Notes under the pieces: generated by a model
Databases searched by the model: none
Told to the model about the DNA's origin: nothing
Seen by the model: only the letters and a program-made list of their open reading frames with translations
Translations under genes and position numbers: made by a program
From: Gibbula magus
Taxonomy: Eukaryota; Mollusca; Gastropoda; Trochida; Trochidae
Direction: 5' to 3'
DNA length: 64,000 nucleotides
Assembly: GCA_936450465.1 (NCBI GenBank)
Contig: OW388291.1
Span: forward strand, 80,365,436-80,429,435
Part shown: positions 24,701-39,700 of the stretch, one piece after another
How positions within the stretch are numbered: the stretch's first letter is position 1
How the letters are laid out: each line of letters begins with the position of its first letter

Positions 24701-27700
24701 GAAGCGTGGACTCGCCGTACCCCAGGATATACAGCTCGGTGAGCTCGCTCACACAATAAGAAGATCATTTATAGATAAAATATTGGATTCAATGTGTCTA
24801 TGTTTTCTTTATATACTTATCTGTACTGAAATGGTTTTATTGGTGAACATTGAAAATTATAATTATTCAGTAATGGATTCAGATGGTGAGATGAGGGTTT
24901 GGGGGTATTCTGGAGTTTTGAAATGGAATTGGATTTTCCGTCATTGATATTTAAGATGATTGGATTTTAAAATTAATGAAGGTTTGCATAAGAATAATCA
25001 TCATGTTTTTAAACATATTTTGCAGATGGACATGTGAAAGACAAGACAAAAACACCTCGTAAGTAAACTAGCATGTTATAGAGAAACAATAGAGCTTGTA
25101 AAGAAGAAGAAATGTAGTGCATTCATAATAAAGGAAATATGTAAATGAAAGAAAATGATTTTTTACAATACACATGAAAAAAAGCCTCTTATCAATTTCC
25201 ATATAGATCGTCTATCTTGCCGTATCTATTTCCATATCAAGTTGGTTTCTTCCAGCCAAAGTGAAGATTGGGACTGGAGAACCAGCAAGAGCTCAGAGAA
25301 GGGAGGTAACTCACTATAGACAATCCAGTGACACGGAGAGTGAGGACAGTGAAGACAGCGACACAGACGATGAGGACTTGTCTGAGTTCATGTCTGAGTA
25401 CGCTCTTCAGACAGAGGTCACCCCTCCAGGTACATAAAGTTTATTGATGGGAATTTTTTTTTATTTGGAACGTGTTCCTAAATAAGTAGTCAAATAAACA
25501 GAAATAAAAAACAGCGATCTAGATGGGTTTGCCTTCACTTATTTTCGTTTATCATTTAAGCTAAGAGTATGGTTTTGATATTTGTTTCCCCCGGACCGGT
25601 CTGTACATCCCTCCGTCTGTCCTGTTTCATCAAATTTAGTACCAGTCTTCAATTGGGAAATATGAAGACACCAGTTGATATGGGTGACATTGACCTCTTT
25701 TTCAAGGTCACTCAAACTTTTAAACAGTTTTTAAAATGTTGTTAGCACGAAATATCTCACCTACAGTCTTCAAATTTGGTATTAGTATTCATTTGGGGAA
25801 TGCACAGAATTTTTTTAAGCCTATAACATAACTGTTGTGATATCAATTTTATTGACATGAAAATTTTCTGTTGCATGAATACATGGTACTTGCTATTATA
25901 TTTGCAATGGTTTCTTAAGAATGGCTTTTATTTTATTCCTACTCCAGGTCGATATGCGTATCAACGCCAGTACCGGAGAATGTCCCGTCCCATCAAGAAG
26001 GTGAAGGACAAAGATAAAGAGGCCAGCGTGGAGGGGGACGAGAACAAAAAGTGAGTATCCTCAGTATTTATTTGGACCGATTATGTCATTGTGTAGATGT
26101 TTCTTTGTCTCTCTGTTTTTATGCCCCTGAATTTGAGATTCAGATTGGAAAGGCTATTATCAAATTGTTAGAGGAACATCTCAAGAAAAGCTGGCCTGAG
26201 ACATAAATTATAAAATTATGATATATAAACACATTGGGATCATGGTGGCCGAGTCGGCAAAAGGTCGGCAAACATAAAGATATGAAGTAACTGACCGAAA
26301 CCAAAGCACTTTTGGACAGCAGAGGGGGTTATTGATTCTTACCGAATGTTTCTGTATATGTACCATGTTTCCGCTTATAGGGACCGGGCCTCAAATAAAT
26401 GCTTTTATGGGCCCGGGCACCTATAAGAGGAAATAAAATATGCAAATTGTCCTCACTGCAGGCTGGAAGAGGATGAGCAGAGTGGATCTATGATAAAGAG
26501 GACACCAGGACAGACCCAGGAGGAGGAGGAGGATGAGGAGGAGCCCATCCTCGACATCAGACCCACTCTCTCCATGAGCGTCGACCTGCTGGTGAGATCT
26601 CCTTGTCTATCAACGATCATGTATCTGTTGTGAGACGTTTTAAGTTAATGTCATGCATGTCCTTGTTTGCTAAAAAACTTGCATGTAGTTGATATGTTTG
26701 AACAAATATCTAAGAGTTCAATATTACAAGGCTGAAATAAGCAAAACTACTTAATAAGCAAAACAGCAGGCAGGCAAAAATGATGACTATCAGACTATTT
26801 GCACACACATAAACAACTAAAACACTCTATATAACAAGGAATTTGAAACCAAACTCTGACCATAATGAATATGAATACTTCTTTAAGTGATATATAATGT
26901 ATGATGCTGTAAACTAAACACAGATAATGAATATACATAATAGTTTTATTTCTTCAGGGTAAAGTAGTGCCTGGGTCGAGTCTAGAATGGCAGAAAACCA
27001 TGGCAGACGACAGCGAACCAGCGGGCAACGTCAGACAGAGGAAGTTTGCGGGTACTGTCACCCCGGTACAGAAGGTCCGCAAACTGCAGGTATGTCAAAA
27101 AGTCTAAATATGTGTAACAAATGAATAATGGCGTGAACATATGAAATGCAATCTATCACTGTTGTGAACTTTTTTTTTTCCTTTGCTGCCATCTTTGTTT
27201 TCAGTGAGCGTATCGACCAGAATGCTCTGTGTGGGAAAATGATAGGCTAGATGTATATTTAGAGTGGGGAAAACTTTTAATAGTGTGATTTCACAAAATC
27301 AGCAAACATCATGTCAGTAACAGCATTTAGCAACAACATTTCAATGAGTTAGAGGGGGGCGTGATAGCGCAGTGGTTAGCGCGTTCGGCTTCGGATCAAG
27401 AGGTCAGGGGTTCGAATCCCGCCAGGGGCACGGCAACTTTGTCTGTAGTAGAGAACAGTTCTAAACGCAGTAAGGTTTGGGTGCAATGCTACACTGAAAT
27501 TCAGGAGAGTACCACCCATGGTTCGCTAGTTCCAGCCGCTGCTCGCAGGTTTCACCGCAGTGCATAGCCACATGGCGTTGTGGGCTTTCTCCCTGCCATA
27601 ATACTAGCAGCCGCGATGTAAGTGAAATACTCTTGAAAGAACCCCAACTCACTCACTCACTCACTCAATGAGGTAGATTTTTGACAGTTTTTCTATATTT

Positions 27701-30700
27701 TTATCAACATACTCAATAGCAAATCAATGTTGAGATATTCATATTCCGTTTGAGAGATGACATGAATGTTGATGATGTAGTATTTACTGTACAAGTGTTT
27801 CCCCCTGCAGGGCCATATGAGTGGGATCCTATGCCTGGAGTACGACAAGAAGCGGCTGGTGACCGGAGGACAGGATCGAAGCATCAGAGTGTGGGACATC
27901 AGGAGTGGACGCAGCCTCCACAAGTTCTATGGGCCTAAAGTAAGTTGATAGGAGCTCAGTGGTGTAGTGATTAGCAAGCTGTCATCTCTGGTTCTACTCC
28001 TGGTGGAGCCACACATTTCTTCTTACCTAGGTCTCATTCTGTATTGTATTCTGTGTAGGTATTATAACTTACCTTCTTGCATCTGAGCACTTAATTTAAA
28101 AGCTGAAATCATTAAAAAAAAATAATCTGGCATTTATTAGGTTTTGTCAAGTTAATACATGTTCCTGTTTGTGTCTATTTCCAGGGTGGAGTACGATGTC
28201 TACAGTTTGACAATGACATTCTTGTGTCTGGATCCTGGGATATGCTTGTCATGGTGAGTTGATCGCTTGGTTCTGTCCATCTTTCTCTGGTAATTAAGAA
28301 GCTGTCATGGAAGCGGAGAAACAACTCGTTCTTCCGCTTCCATGACATCTTCTCCAAATGCACAATTATGATGTTCTATATATATGCATGTCCTTGCGTC
28401 ATCTTCAGTCTTTGACTTTGAGTAGAAAACATTTACAAAACCTGAATAGCTCTAAAAATCACTGTATGCTTTGCTCTATTTTATTGCCAAGTTATTGCCC
28501 ACTTCAGGTGTGGGACATGAAACTGTTCAGCCACATTGCCTCCCTGTCAGGACACAAGGGCTGCGTGTCCTCCGTCAAGTTGAACAAAGAATACATGTGA
28601 GTGAATTGATCCATCATGTTGTTTCTAAAACTAGCTTTGTTCTCATTTATGTATTTAGTTGGCAAATAGAGTAGAAAATAGTCACAATTGATGTTCATTC
28701 TTGCTCGAAAATATAATTGTGCGTCTTCCCTCATTTTCATTTCTTGGGTGATAAATAGGACATTATATTTGTGTCGATGAAATGAGACATGTGATATTTT
28801 CACCAAGGGGGAAGTTTGTGTTCTGCCCCTGATTAATATCTCATGTAGTATTGGCATATTGTCCAAGTGGAATGTTGTGATCACAGGTGATTCTTTGACT
28901 TGTCAGTCAAACAGACATTTTTTACATCCATCAACAATTTCTTTAATGCCTTGAACAGTTCACAGCAGAGTTCATCTTCACACGCATCAAGGAATTTAAA
29001 GTTTTGTTGGCTAGATTACCCCTATCATCCCTCTCAATCTTTCTCAACAACGGACAGTGGATATTTCAAAACAGGGACTACTAGTTATTTTTATCCCACC
29101 GGTATGTAATACCGTGGATATAGTCATCACCCCATCCGTCCGTCCGTAATCATTTCGTTTCCGGAGCAGAACTCGAAAACCGTTCATGATATCTTTCTGA
29201 AACTTTCCATGTGTATTACCCACCAACTGAAGTGGTGCCTTTTGATATTTTCAGATTTCTGAAATTCCATAGAAACTTGTTGAATTTGGACTTTGTCAGA
29301 GACAGGTTTGTTTCCGGAGCCCAGCTCCAAAACCGTTCATCATATCTTTCTGAAACTTTGCATGTTTATTACCAACTAACTGAAGTACGGTAGTAGATAT
29401 ACAAGTATCTGTCAAAGATGTGTTTTACAAATTTTGTGGAACCGGTGGGATATGTCATCTTCTGATGACTCTTGTTTTTAAAAGGTAAATTCTGGAAAAA
29501 CGATAGTTTTTGACCTCTTGAAAAACAGTAGACTACATCCAAAAGTGGGAGATATCACATGTCTGTGAAATACTATCTCATGTCCACGTTTGTCTTGTTG
29601 TTAGATTCACACTCATGATATCTGTGTCTGTCACTATTCCAGTGTGTCAGGCTCCCATGACGGAACAGTGAGAGTGTGGGACAGACATAACTTCTACTGT
29701 ATCAATGTGCTGTCTCTCCACCGTGCCAGCATCAACAGCATAGCTCTGCACAAAAACCTTGTCATAACAGCCGCTAGTGATATGTAAGTAAAATTTGTTT
29801 TTATGATAATTGAGTTTAATTAGCATATATATATCTTCTTTTGCTATTATTGCTTTCTTGTACCCACATTACACAAAACAGAAATCTTTGTGGCTTCCAT
29901 GCTTTGATGATAAAATTGGCAAATGTAATCCCAAATATATCAGTGTTACCCACGAAAGGATAGGTGTGTATATAGCGTGATCCCGAATACGACAATGTTA
30001 CCCTGCAAAGGATATGACAATGTTACCCTGCAATGGATGGGTATGCAGACAGCGTAATCCCGAATGTGACAATGTTACCCTGCAAGTGATATGACAATGT
30101 TTCCCTGCAATGGATGGGTCAACTTCCCAATGCAAGGCATAACTCTTGCCAGTCTCCATTACTGGCTGATTTACGCCTTGCAGTATTTCCTTAAGAAATC
30201 TGTGTTTAGAAATCCTGGCCCGCTATGCATTTCCAGTGCAGCGATTCACTGCCTCGACACAAGAAAGCGAGGGAAATACCGCAAGGGTTAAATCAGCCAG
30301 TAATGCAGACTGGCAAGAGTTATGCCTTGCATTGGGAAGTTGTGGATGGGTATGCAGACAGCTTAATCCAGAATATGACAATGTCACCCTGCAAAGGATA
30401 TGACAATGTTACCCTGCAAAGGATATGACAATGTTATCCTGCAAAGGATGAGTATGCAGACAGTGTGATCCCAAATATGACAATGTTACCCTGCAAAGGA
30501 ATATGACAATGTTACCCTGCAAAGGATATGACAAAGTTACCCTGTAATGGATTGGTTTGTAGACAGTGTGATCCCAAATATCACTATGTTACCCTGCAAA
30601 GGATGGGAATGCAGACAGTGTGATCCCGAATATGACAATGTTACCCTGCAAAGATATATGACAATGTTACCTTACAAAGGAGGGGTATGCAGACAGTGTG

Positions 30701-33700
30701 ATCCAGAACATGACAATGTTACTCTTCAAAGGTATATGACAATGTTACGCTGCAAAGGATATGACAATGTTACCCTGCAATGGATGGGTATGCAGTGTGA
30801 TCCCGAACATGACAATGTTACCCTGCAAGGGATATGACAATGTTACGCTGCAAAGGATGAGTATGCAGACAGTGTGATCCCAAATATGACAATGTTACCC
30901 TGCAAAGGAATATGACAATGTTACCCTGCAAAGGATATGACAAAGTTACCCTGTAATGGATTGGTTTGTAGACAGTGTGATCCCAAATATCACTATGTTA
31001 CCCTGCAAAGGATGGGAATGCAGACAGTGTGATCCCGAATATGACAATGTTACCCTGCAAAGATATATGACAATGTTACCTTACAAAGGAGGGGTATGCA
31101 GACAGTGTGATCCAGAACATGACAATGTTACTCTTCAAAGGTATATGACAATGTTACGCTGCAAAGGATATGACAATGTTACCCTGCAATGGATGGGTAT
31201 GCAGTGTGATCCCGAACATGACAATGTTACCCTGCAAGGGATATGACAATGTTACGCTGCAAAGGATGGGTATGCAGACAGTGTGATCCCAAATATGACA
31301 ATGTTACCCTGCAAAGGAATATGACAATGTTACCCTGCAATGGATGGGAATGCAGACAGTGTGATCCTGAATGTGACAATGTGACCCTGCAAAGGAATAT
31401 GACAATGTTACCCTGAAATGGATGGGAATGCAGACAGTGTACAGATACACCTACAGATTTACAAGGGGGCTCTTTCCGAGGCGCTTGCAATGTTACACTA
31501 TAAAGGAAAGCTATACAGATTGTGTGATCCCATATATAGCAATGTTACTTTATAAAGGAAAGCTATACAGATTGTGTGATCCCAAATATAGCAATGTTAT
31601 CCTATAAAGGAAAGCTATACAGATTGTGTGATCCCAAATATAGCAATGTTATCCTATAAAGGAAAGCTATACAGATTGTGTGATCCCAAATATAGCAATG
31701 TTACACTATAAAGGAAAGCTATACAGATTGTGTGATCCCATATATAGCAATGTTACACTATAAAGGAAAGCTATACATACTGTGTGATCCCATATATAAC
31801 AATGTTACACTATAAAGGAAAGCTATACAGATTGTGTGATCCCAAATATAGCAATGTTATCCTATAAAGGAAAGCTATACAGATTGTGTGATCCCAATAT
31901 AGCAATGTTACACTATAAAGGAAAGCTATACAGATTGTGTGATCCCATATATAGCAATGTTACACTAAAAAGGAAAGCTATACATATTGTGTGATCCCAA
32001 TATAGCAATGTTACACTATAAAGGAAAGCTATACATATTGTGTGATCCCATATATAGCAATGTTATCCTATAAAGGAAAGCTATACAGATTGTGTGATCC
32101 CAAATATAGCAATGTTATCCTATAAAGGAAAGCTATACAGATTGTGTGATCCCATATATAGCAATGTTACACTATAAAGGAAAGCTATACATATTGTGTG
32201 ATCCCATATATAGCAATGTTACACTATAAAGGAAAGCTATACATATTGTGTGATCCCATATATAGCAATGTTACACTATAAAGGAAAGCTATACATATTG
32301 TGTGATCCCATATATAGCAATGTTACACTATAAAGGAAAGCTATACAGATTGTGTGATCCCATATATAGCAAATTTACACTATAAAGGAAAGCTATACAG
32401 ATTGTGTGATCCCATATATAGCAATGTTACACTATAAAGGAAAGCTATACAGATTGTGTGATCCCAAATATAGCAATGTTACACTATAAAGGAAAGCTAT
32501 ACAGATTGTGTGATCCCAAATATAGCAATGTTACACTATAAAGGAAAGCTATACATATTGTGTGATCCCATATATAGCAATGTTACACTATAAAGGAAAG
32601 CTATACAGATTGTGTGATCCCAATATAGCAATGTTTCACTATAAAGGAAAGCTATACAGATTGTGTGATCCCATATATAGCAATGTTACACTATAAAGGA
32701 AAGCTATACAGATTGTGTGATCCCATATATAGCAATGTTACACTATAAAGGAAAGCTACCGTATTCTCGCGGGTATAAGACCAGAGGGCCCCCGGCAAAC
32801 AAACATCTTGAAAACATGGGGGTGGGCTAGTATACGAGAGAAACCCCAACTCATGAGAACGAATGCAAGATGGCGGCTCGGAACTAACACAAATAGGCAA
32901 GGCATGTTACCGGCATAAAGAATATTGTACTTTGATGTTTCAAGTCTTTTAAACATAAACATAATATTATTAATATTCATTCATGTTATTTTTTATATAT
33001 ATGATAATTATATTATGCACTTAAACATCATTTTTGTTTTTCAGAATTCTATGATCGGCGACTGGAAAAAACATGACATCATTGCCATTAATTTTTTTAT
33101 TTATGAATTTTGTATGCCATGTGTTTGGTTTAAAATGGTGTACAATGAATAAAAAATATAACATTCTTGAGTTGCGTTGTTGATAGTTGTGTACGTAGCT
33201 GACAAAATAATTCAGAAAAATCTAAATGTTGGGAATAAAATTTAGCTACTCACGTCATCAAACATCGATGTAAGTTACACGTCCCGATTTGCTATTCGTC
33301 ATTACATAGCTTAATTATGATGTTGTCAATAATGTTTATGACAATTATGTACGTTATTTAGTCATAAATTCCAGAACAAATATCGTAATTTGCATATGAG
33401 CTATTTACAATTCAGTGTTGGAAGCGTCGACTGAAATGGCTTTTTTTTCAAAGGAAGTACATTATGATTCGTTGCTATATTAGTGTCGACCAATCAGAGC
33501 AGCCTATCGTCATTACGGAATTTCCTTCCCGCAAGCGTGGTGTCACTCTCACACACACGATCTGTCACTAGGCTACATCATGTTGTTTAGGATATTGTTT
33601 TGATGTTTTACTTCATAACATAACATAAACACGATATTTATTTATGTAATTATGTTTATAAAATCGAAACTATATTCGTTTAACGCACAAATACATCGTG

Positions 33701-36700
33701 TTTGTTTTTCAGGTGAGTAGCTACGATCAGCGAAGCCATGATACTCGAGTTACTTTTTCTGTGAAATTTGTTACTGCCGTTGAGTTAAAAAAAATTGTGT
33801 ACCATGAATTAAAATGATAACAATAAGCTGTGTTGTTGAAAAAAAAATCAACAAAATGTTTTCACTTTGAATTGATTATTCAAGAACGAGTGCAGAATAT
33901 AACGAAACAGATGGCAGATTATTGCGTCGGAACGAATGGCTAATTACTTATGCGAACTCTCATTGGTGGATAAAAGGGTGTGTCATCGATTCAAAATCTC
34001 ATTGGCTGATATATTTGGCGACTCATAGATATACGATGCTTACTTCCTGGTTCGAATCGAAGTATTTAGACACTTCAAAATGATACGAAAAGAGGACAAA
34101 CACAGAAAATATTACAAATATTTTATTTCACAACTATCTTCAAATCATTTCCCTCAAGTGATTGTTTGAATGACAAAAGTTTGTGACGTTGTTCGCTCAA
34201 AGTATGGTGGTCATGACTAAACACGTGAGATACATTTTTGTCAGATATGTTTACAGATTCCATTTTCTACTTGAATGTTATAATAACTTGACTGCATATC
34301 TATATTTTACTACCATATCATAAAATGAAAATTCATTTAACCTTTTCGTTTATGGTGTTTGATATTTTTTTAAATAATTACGGTATCGTAACTGCACGAG
34401 ACTTGACAGCTCGCAGGGAAGTACCAAGTTCATGTTGTGTTTTGATTTACGTAGGCCTACACAAATATAATTAATGAAAGATATAACCCAAGTTATAAAA
34501 TAATATTATAGATATATGTAATGTATCCAATTATTAAAATATATACGATAATTAAACTGTCACAATAAGAATATGAACACATAACACAAGACGATAACAT
34601 GACAAATCAAACTTTATTGTATGTCCGAGAAATGAAATCTGTGCATGAATAGAGACATCGTTGGACCATGGAACATCTGGCAAAATGGGGGGTGGGCTAT
34701 AACTAGGGAATAAGCCCAACCAGGACAATCCTCTGAAAAGTGGGGGTGGTCTTAGGCTCAAATATGGTCCTATACCCGCGAGACTACGGTATACATATTG
34801 TGTGATCCCAAATATAGCAATGTTACACTATAAAGGAAAGCTATACATATTGTGTGATCCCATATATAGCAATGTTACACTATAAAGGAAAGCTATACAG
34901 ATTGTGTGATCCCAATATAGCAATGTTACACTATAAAGGAAAGCTATACAGATTGTGTGATCCCAAATATAGCAATGTTATCCTATAAAGGAAAGCTGTA
35001 CAGATTGTGTGATCCCATATATAGCAATGTTACACTATAAAGGAAAGCTATACAGATTGTGTGATCCCATATATAGCAATGTTACACTATAAAGGAAAGC
35101 TATACAGATTGTGTGATCCCATATATAGCAATGTTACACTATAAAGGAAAGCTATACAGATTGTGTGATCCCAAATATAGCAATGTTACACTATAAAGGA
35201 AAGCTATACAGATTGTGTGATCCCATATATAGCAATGTTACACTATAAAGGAAAGCTATACAGATTGTGTGATCCCAAATATAGCAATGTTACACTATAA
35301 AGGAAAGCTATACAGATTGTGTGATCCCATATATAGCAATGTTATCCTATAAAGGAAAGCTATACAGATTGTATGATCCCAAATATAGCAATGTTACACT
35401 ATAAAGGAAAGCTATACAGATTGTGTGATCCCATATATAGCAATGTTACACTATAAAGGAAAGCTATACAGATTGTATGATCCCAAATATAGCAATGTTA
35501 CACTATAAAGGAAAGCTATACAGATTGTGTGATCCCATATATAGCAATGTAACACTATAAAGGAAAGCTATACAGATTGTGTGATCCCAAATATAGCAAT
35601 GTTACACTATAAAGGAAAGCTATACAGATTGTGTGATCCCAAATATAGCAATGTTACACTATAAAGGAAAGCTATACAGATTGTATGATCCCAAATATAG
35701 CAATGTTACACTATAAAGGAAAGCTATACAGATTGTGTGATCCCATATATAGCAATGTAACACTATAAAGGAAAGCTATACAGATTGTGTGATCCCATAT
35801 ATAGCAATGTTACACTATAAAGGAAAGCTATACAGATTGTGTGATCCCAAATATAGCAATGTTACACTTAAAAGGAAAGCTATACAGATTGTGTGATCCC
35901 AAATATAGCAATGTTACACTATAAAGGAAAGCTATACAGATTGTGTGATCCCAAATATAGCAATGTTACACTATAAAGGAAAGCTATACAGATTGTGTGA
36001 TCCCATATATAGCAATGTTACACTATAAAGGAAAGCTATATAGATTTTGTGATCCCATATATAGCAATGTTACACTATAAAGGAAAGCTATACAGATTGT
36101 GTGATCCCATATATAGCAATGTAACACTATAAAGGAAAGCTATACAGATTGTGTGATCCCAAATATAGCAATGTTACACTATAAAGGAAAGCTATACAGA
36201 TTGTGTGATCCCATATATAGCAATGTTATCCTATAAAGGAAAGCTATACAGATTGTATGATCCCAAATATAGCAATGTTACACTTAAAAGGAAAGCTATA
36301 CAGATTGTGTGATCCCAAATATAGCAATGTTACACTATAAAGGAAAGCTATACAGATTGTGTGATCCCAAATATAGCAATGTTACACTATAAAGGAAAGC
36401 TATACAGATTGTGTGATCCCAAATATAGCAATGTTATCCTATAAAGGAAAGCTATACAGATTGTGTGATCCCAATATAGCAATGTTACACTATAAAGGAA
36501 AGCTATACAGATTGTGTGATCCCATATATAGCAATGTTACACTATAAAGGAAAGCTATACAGATTGTGTGATCCCAAATATAGCAATGTTACACTATAAA
36601 GGAAAGCTATACAGATTGTGTGATCCCATATATAGCAATGTTACACTATAAAGGAAAGCTATACAGATTGTGTGATCCCAAATATAGCAATGTTACACTA

Positions 36701-39700
36701 TAAAGGAAAGCTATACAGATTGTGTGATCCCATATATAGCAATGTTATCCTATAAAGGAAAGCTATACAGATTGTGTGATCCCAATATAGCAATGTTACA
36801 CTATAAAGGAAAGCTATACAGATTGTGTGATCCCAAATATAGCAATGTTACACTATAAAGGAAAGCTATACAGATTGTGTGATCCCAAATATAGCAATGT
36901 TATCCTATAAAGGAAAGCTATACAGATTGTGTGATCCCATATATAGCAATGTTACACTATAAAGGAAAGCTATATAGATTTTGTGATCCCATATATAGCA
37001 ATGTTACACTATAAAGGAAAGCTATACAGATTGTGTGATCCCATATATAGCAATGTAACACTATAAAGGAAAGCTATACAGATTGTGTGATCCCAAATAT
37101 AGCAATGTTACACTATAAAGGAAAGCTATACAGATTGTGTGATCCCATATATAGCAATGTTATCCTATAAAGGAAAGCTATACAGATTGTATGATCCCAA
37201 ATATAGCAATGTTACACTTAAAAGGAAAGCTATACAGATTGTGTGATCCCAAATATAGCAATGTTACACTATAAAGGAAAGCTATACAGATTGTGTGATC
37301 CCAAATATAGCAATGTTACACTATAAAGGAAAGCTATACAGATTGTGTGATCCCAATATAGCAATGTTACACTATAAAGGAAAGCTATACAGATTGTGTG
37401 ATCCCAAATATAGCAATGTTATCCTATAAAGGAAAGCTGTACAGATTGTGTGATCCCATATATAGCAATGTTACACTATAAAGGAAAGCTATACAGATTG
37501 TGTGATCCCATATATAGCAATGTTACACTATAAAGGAAAGCTATACAGATTGTGTGATCCCAAATATAGCAATGTTATCCTATAAAGGAAAGCTATACAG
37601 ATTGTGTGATCCCAATATAGCAATGTTACACTATAAAGGAAAGCTATACAGATTGTGTGATCCCATATATAGCAATGTTACACTATAAAGGAAAGCTATA
37701 CAGATTGTGTGATCCCATATATAGCAATGTTACACTATAAAGGAAAGCTATACAGATTGTGTGATCCCATATATAGCAATGTTACACTAAAAAGGAAAGC
37801 TATACATATTGTGTGATCCCAATATAGCAATGTTACACTATAAAGGAAAGCTATACAGATTGTGTGATCCCATATATAGCAATGTTACACTATAAAGGAA
37901 AGCTATACAGATTGTGTGATCCCAAATATAGCAATGTTACACTATAAAGGAAAGCTATACAGATTGTGTGATCCCAAATATAGCAATGTTATCCTATAAA
38001 GGAAAGCTATACAGATTGTGTGATCCCAATATAGCAATGTTACACTATAAAGGAAAGCTATACAGATTGTGTGATCCCATATATAGCAATGTTACACTAA
38101 AAAGGAAAGCTATACATATTGTGTGATCCCAATATAGCAATGTTACACTATAAAGGAAAGCTATACATATTGTGTGATCCCATATATAGCAATGTTATCC
38201 TATAAAGGAAAGCTATACAGATTGTGTGATCCCAAATATAGCAATGTTATCCTATAAAGGAAAGCTATACAGATTGTGTGATCCCATATATAGCAATGTT
38301 ACACTATAAAGGAAAGCTATACATATTGTGTGATCCCATATATAGCAATGTTACACTATAAAGGAAAGCTATACAGATTGTGTGATCCCATATATAGCAA
38401 TGTTACACTATAAAGGAAAGCTATACATATTGTGTGATCCCATATATAGCAATGTTACACTATAAAGGAAAGCTATACAGATTGTGTGATCCCATATATA
38501 GCAATGTTACACTATAAAGGAAAGCTATACAGATTGTGTGATCCCAAATATAGCAATGTTACACTATAAAGGAAAGCTATACAGATTGTGTGATCCAAAA
38601 TATAGCAATGATATCCTATAAAGGAAAGCTATACAGATTGTGTGATCCCATATATAGCAATGTTACACTATAAAGGAAAGCTATACATATTGTATGATCC
38701 CAATATAGTAATGTTACACTAAAAAGGAAAGCTATACATATTGTGTGATCCCAATATAGCAATGTTACACTATAAAGGAAAGCTATACATATTGTGTGAT
38801 CCCATATATAGCAATGTTATCCTATAAAGGAAAGCTATACAGATTGTGTGATCCCAAATATAGCAATGTTATCCTATAAAGGAAAGCTATACAGATTGTG
38901 TGATCCCATATATAGCAATGTTACACTATAAAGGAAAGCTATACATATTGTGTGATCCCATATATAGCAATGTTACACTATAAAGGAAAGCTATACAGAT
39001 TGTGTGATCCCATATATAGCAATGTTACACTATAAAGGAAAGCTATACATACTGTGTGATCCCATATATAGCAATGTTACACTATAAAGGAAAGCTATAC
39101 ATATTGTGTGATCCCATATATAGCAATGTTACACTATAAAGGAAAGCTATACAGATTGTGTGATCCCAAATATAGCAATGTTATCCTATAAAGGAAAGCT
39201 ATACATATTGTGTGATCCCATATATAGCAATGTAACACTATAAAGGAAAGTTATACAGATTGTGTGATCCCAAATATAGCAATGTTACACTATAAAGGAA
39301 AGCTATACAGATTGTGTGATCCCATATATAGCAATGTTATCCTATAAAGGAAAGCTATACAGATTGTGTGATCCCAAATATAGCAATGTTATCCTATAAA
39401 GGAAAGCTATACAGATTGTGTGATCCCATATATAGCAATGTTACACTATAAAGGAAAGCTATACATATTGTATGATCCCAATATAGCAATGTTACACTAA
39501 AAAGGAAAGCTATACATATTGTGTGATCCCATATATAGCAATGTTATCCTATAAAGGAAAGCTATACAGATTGTGTGATCCCAAATATAGCAATGTTATC
39601 CTATAAAGGAAAGCTATACAGATTGTGTGATCCCATATATAGCAATGTTATCCTATAAAGGAAAGCTATACAGATTGTGTGATCCCAATATAGCAATGTT

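Noticed and set aside
26228..26275. tRNA-like GGTGGCCGAGTCGGCAAAAGG
   Set aside because: Resembles a Leu/Ser tRNA D-arm but has no B-box or acceptor stem at the right distance.
27361..27567. Possible tRNA gene at the SINE head
   Set aside because: A- and B-boxes are present, but the sequence continues into a conserved SINE body with tail and target duplication, and no proper acceptor stem closes.
30547..31246. Two identical 96-codon frames
   Set aside because: Readings of the 409-bp duplicated minisatellite block; no protein features.
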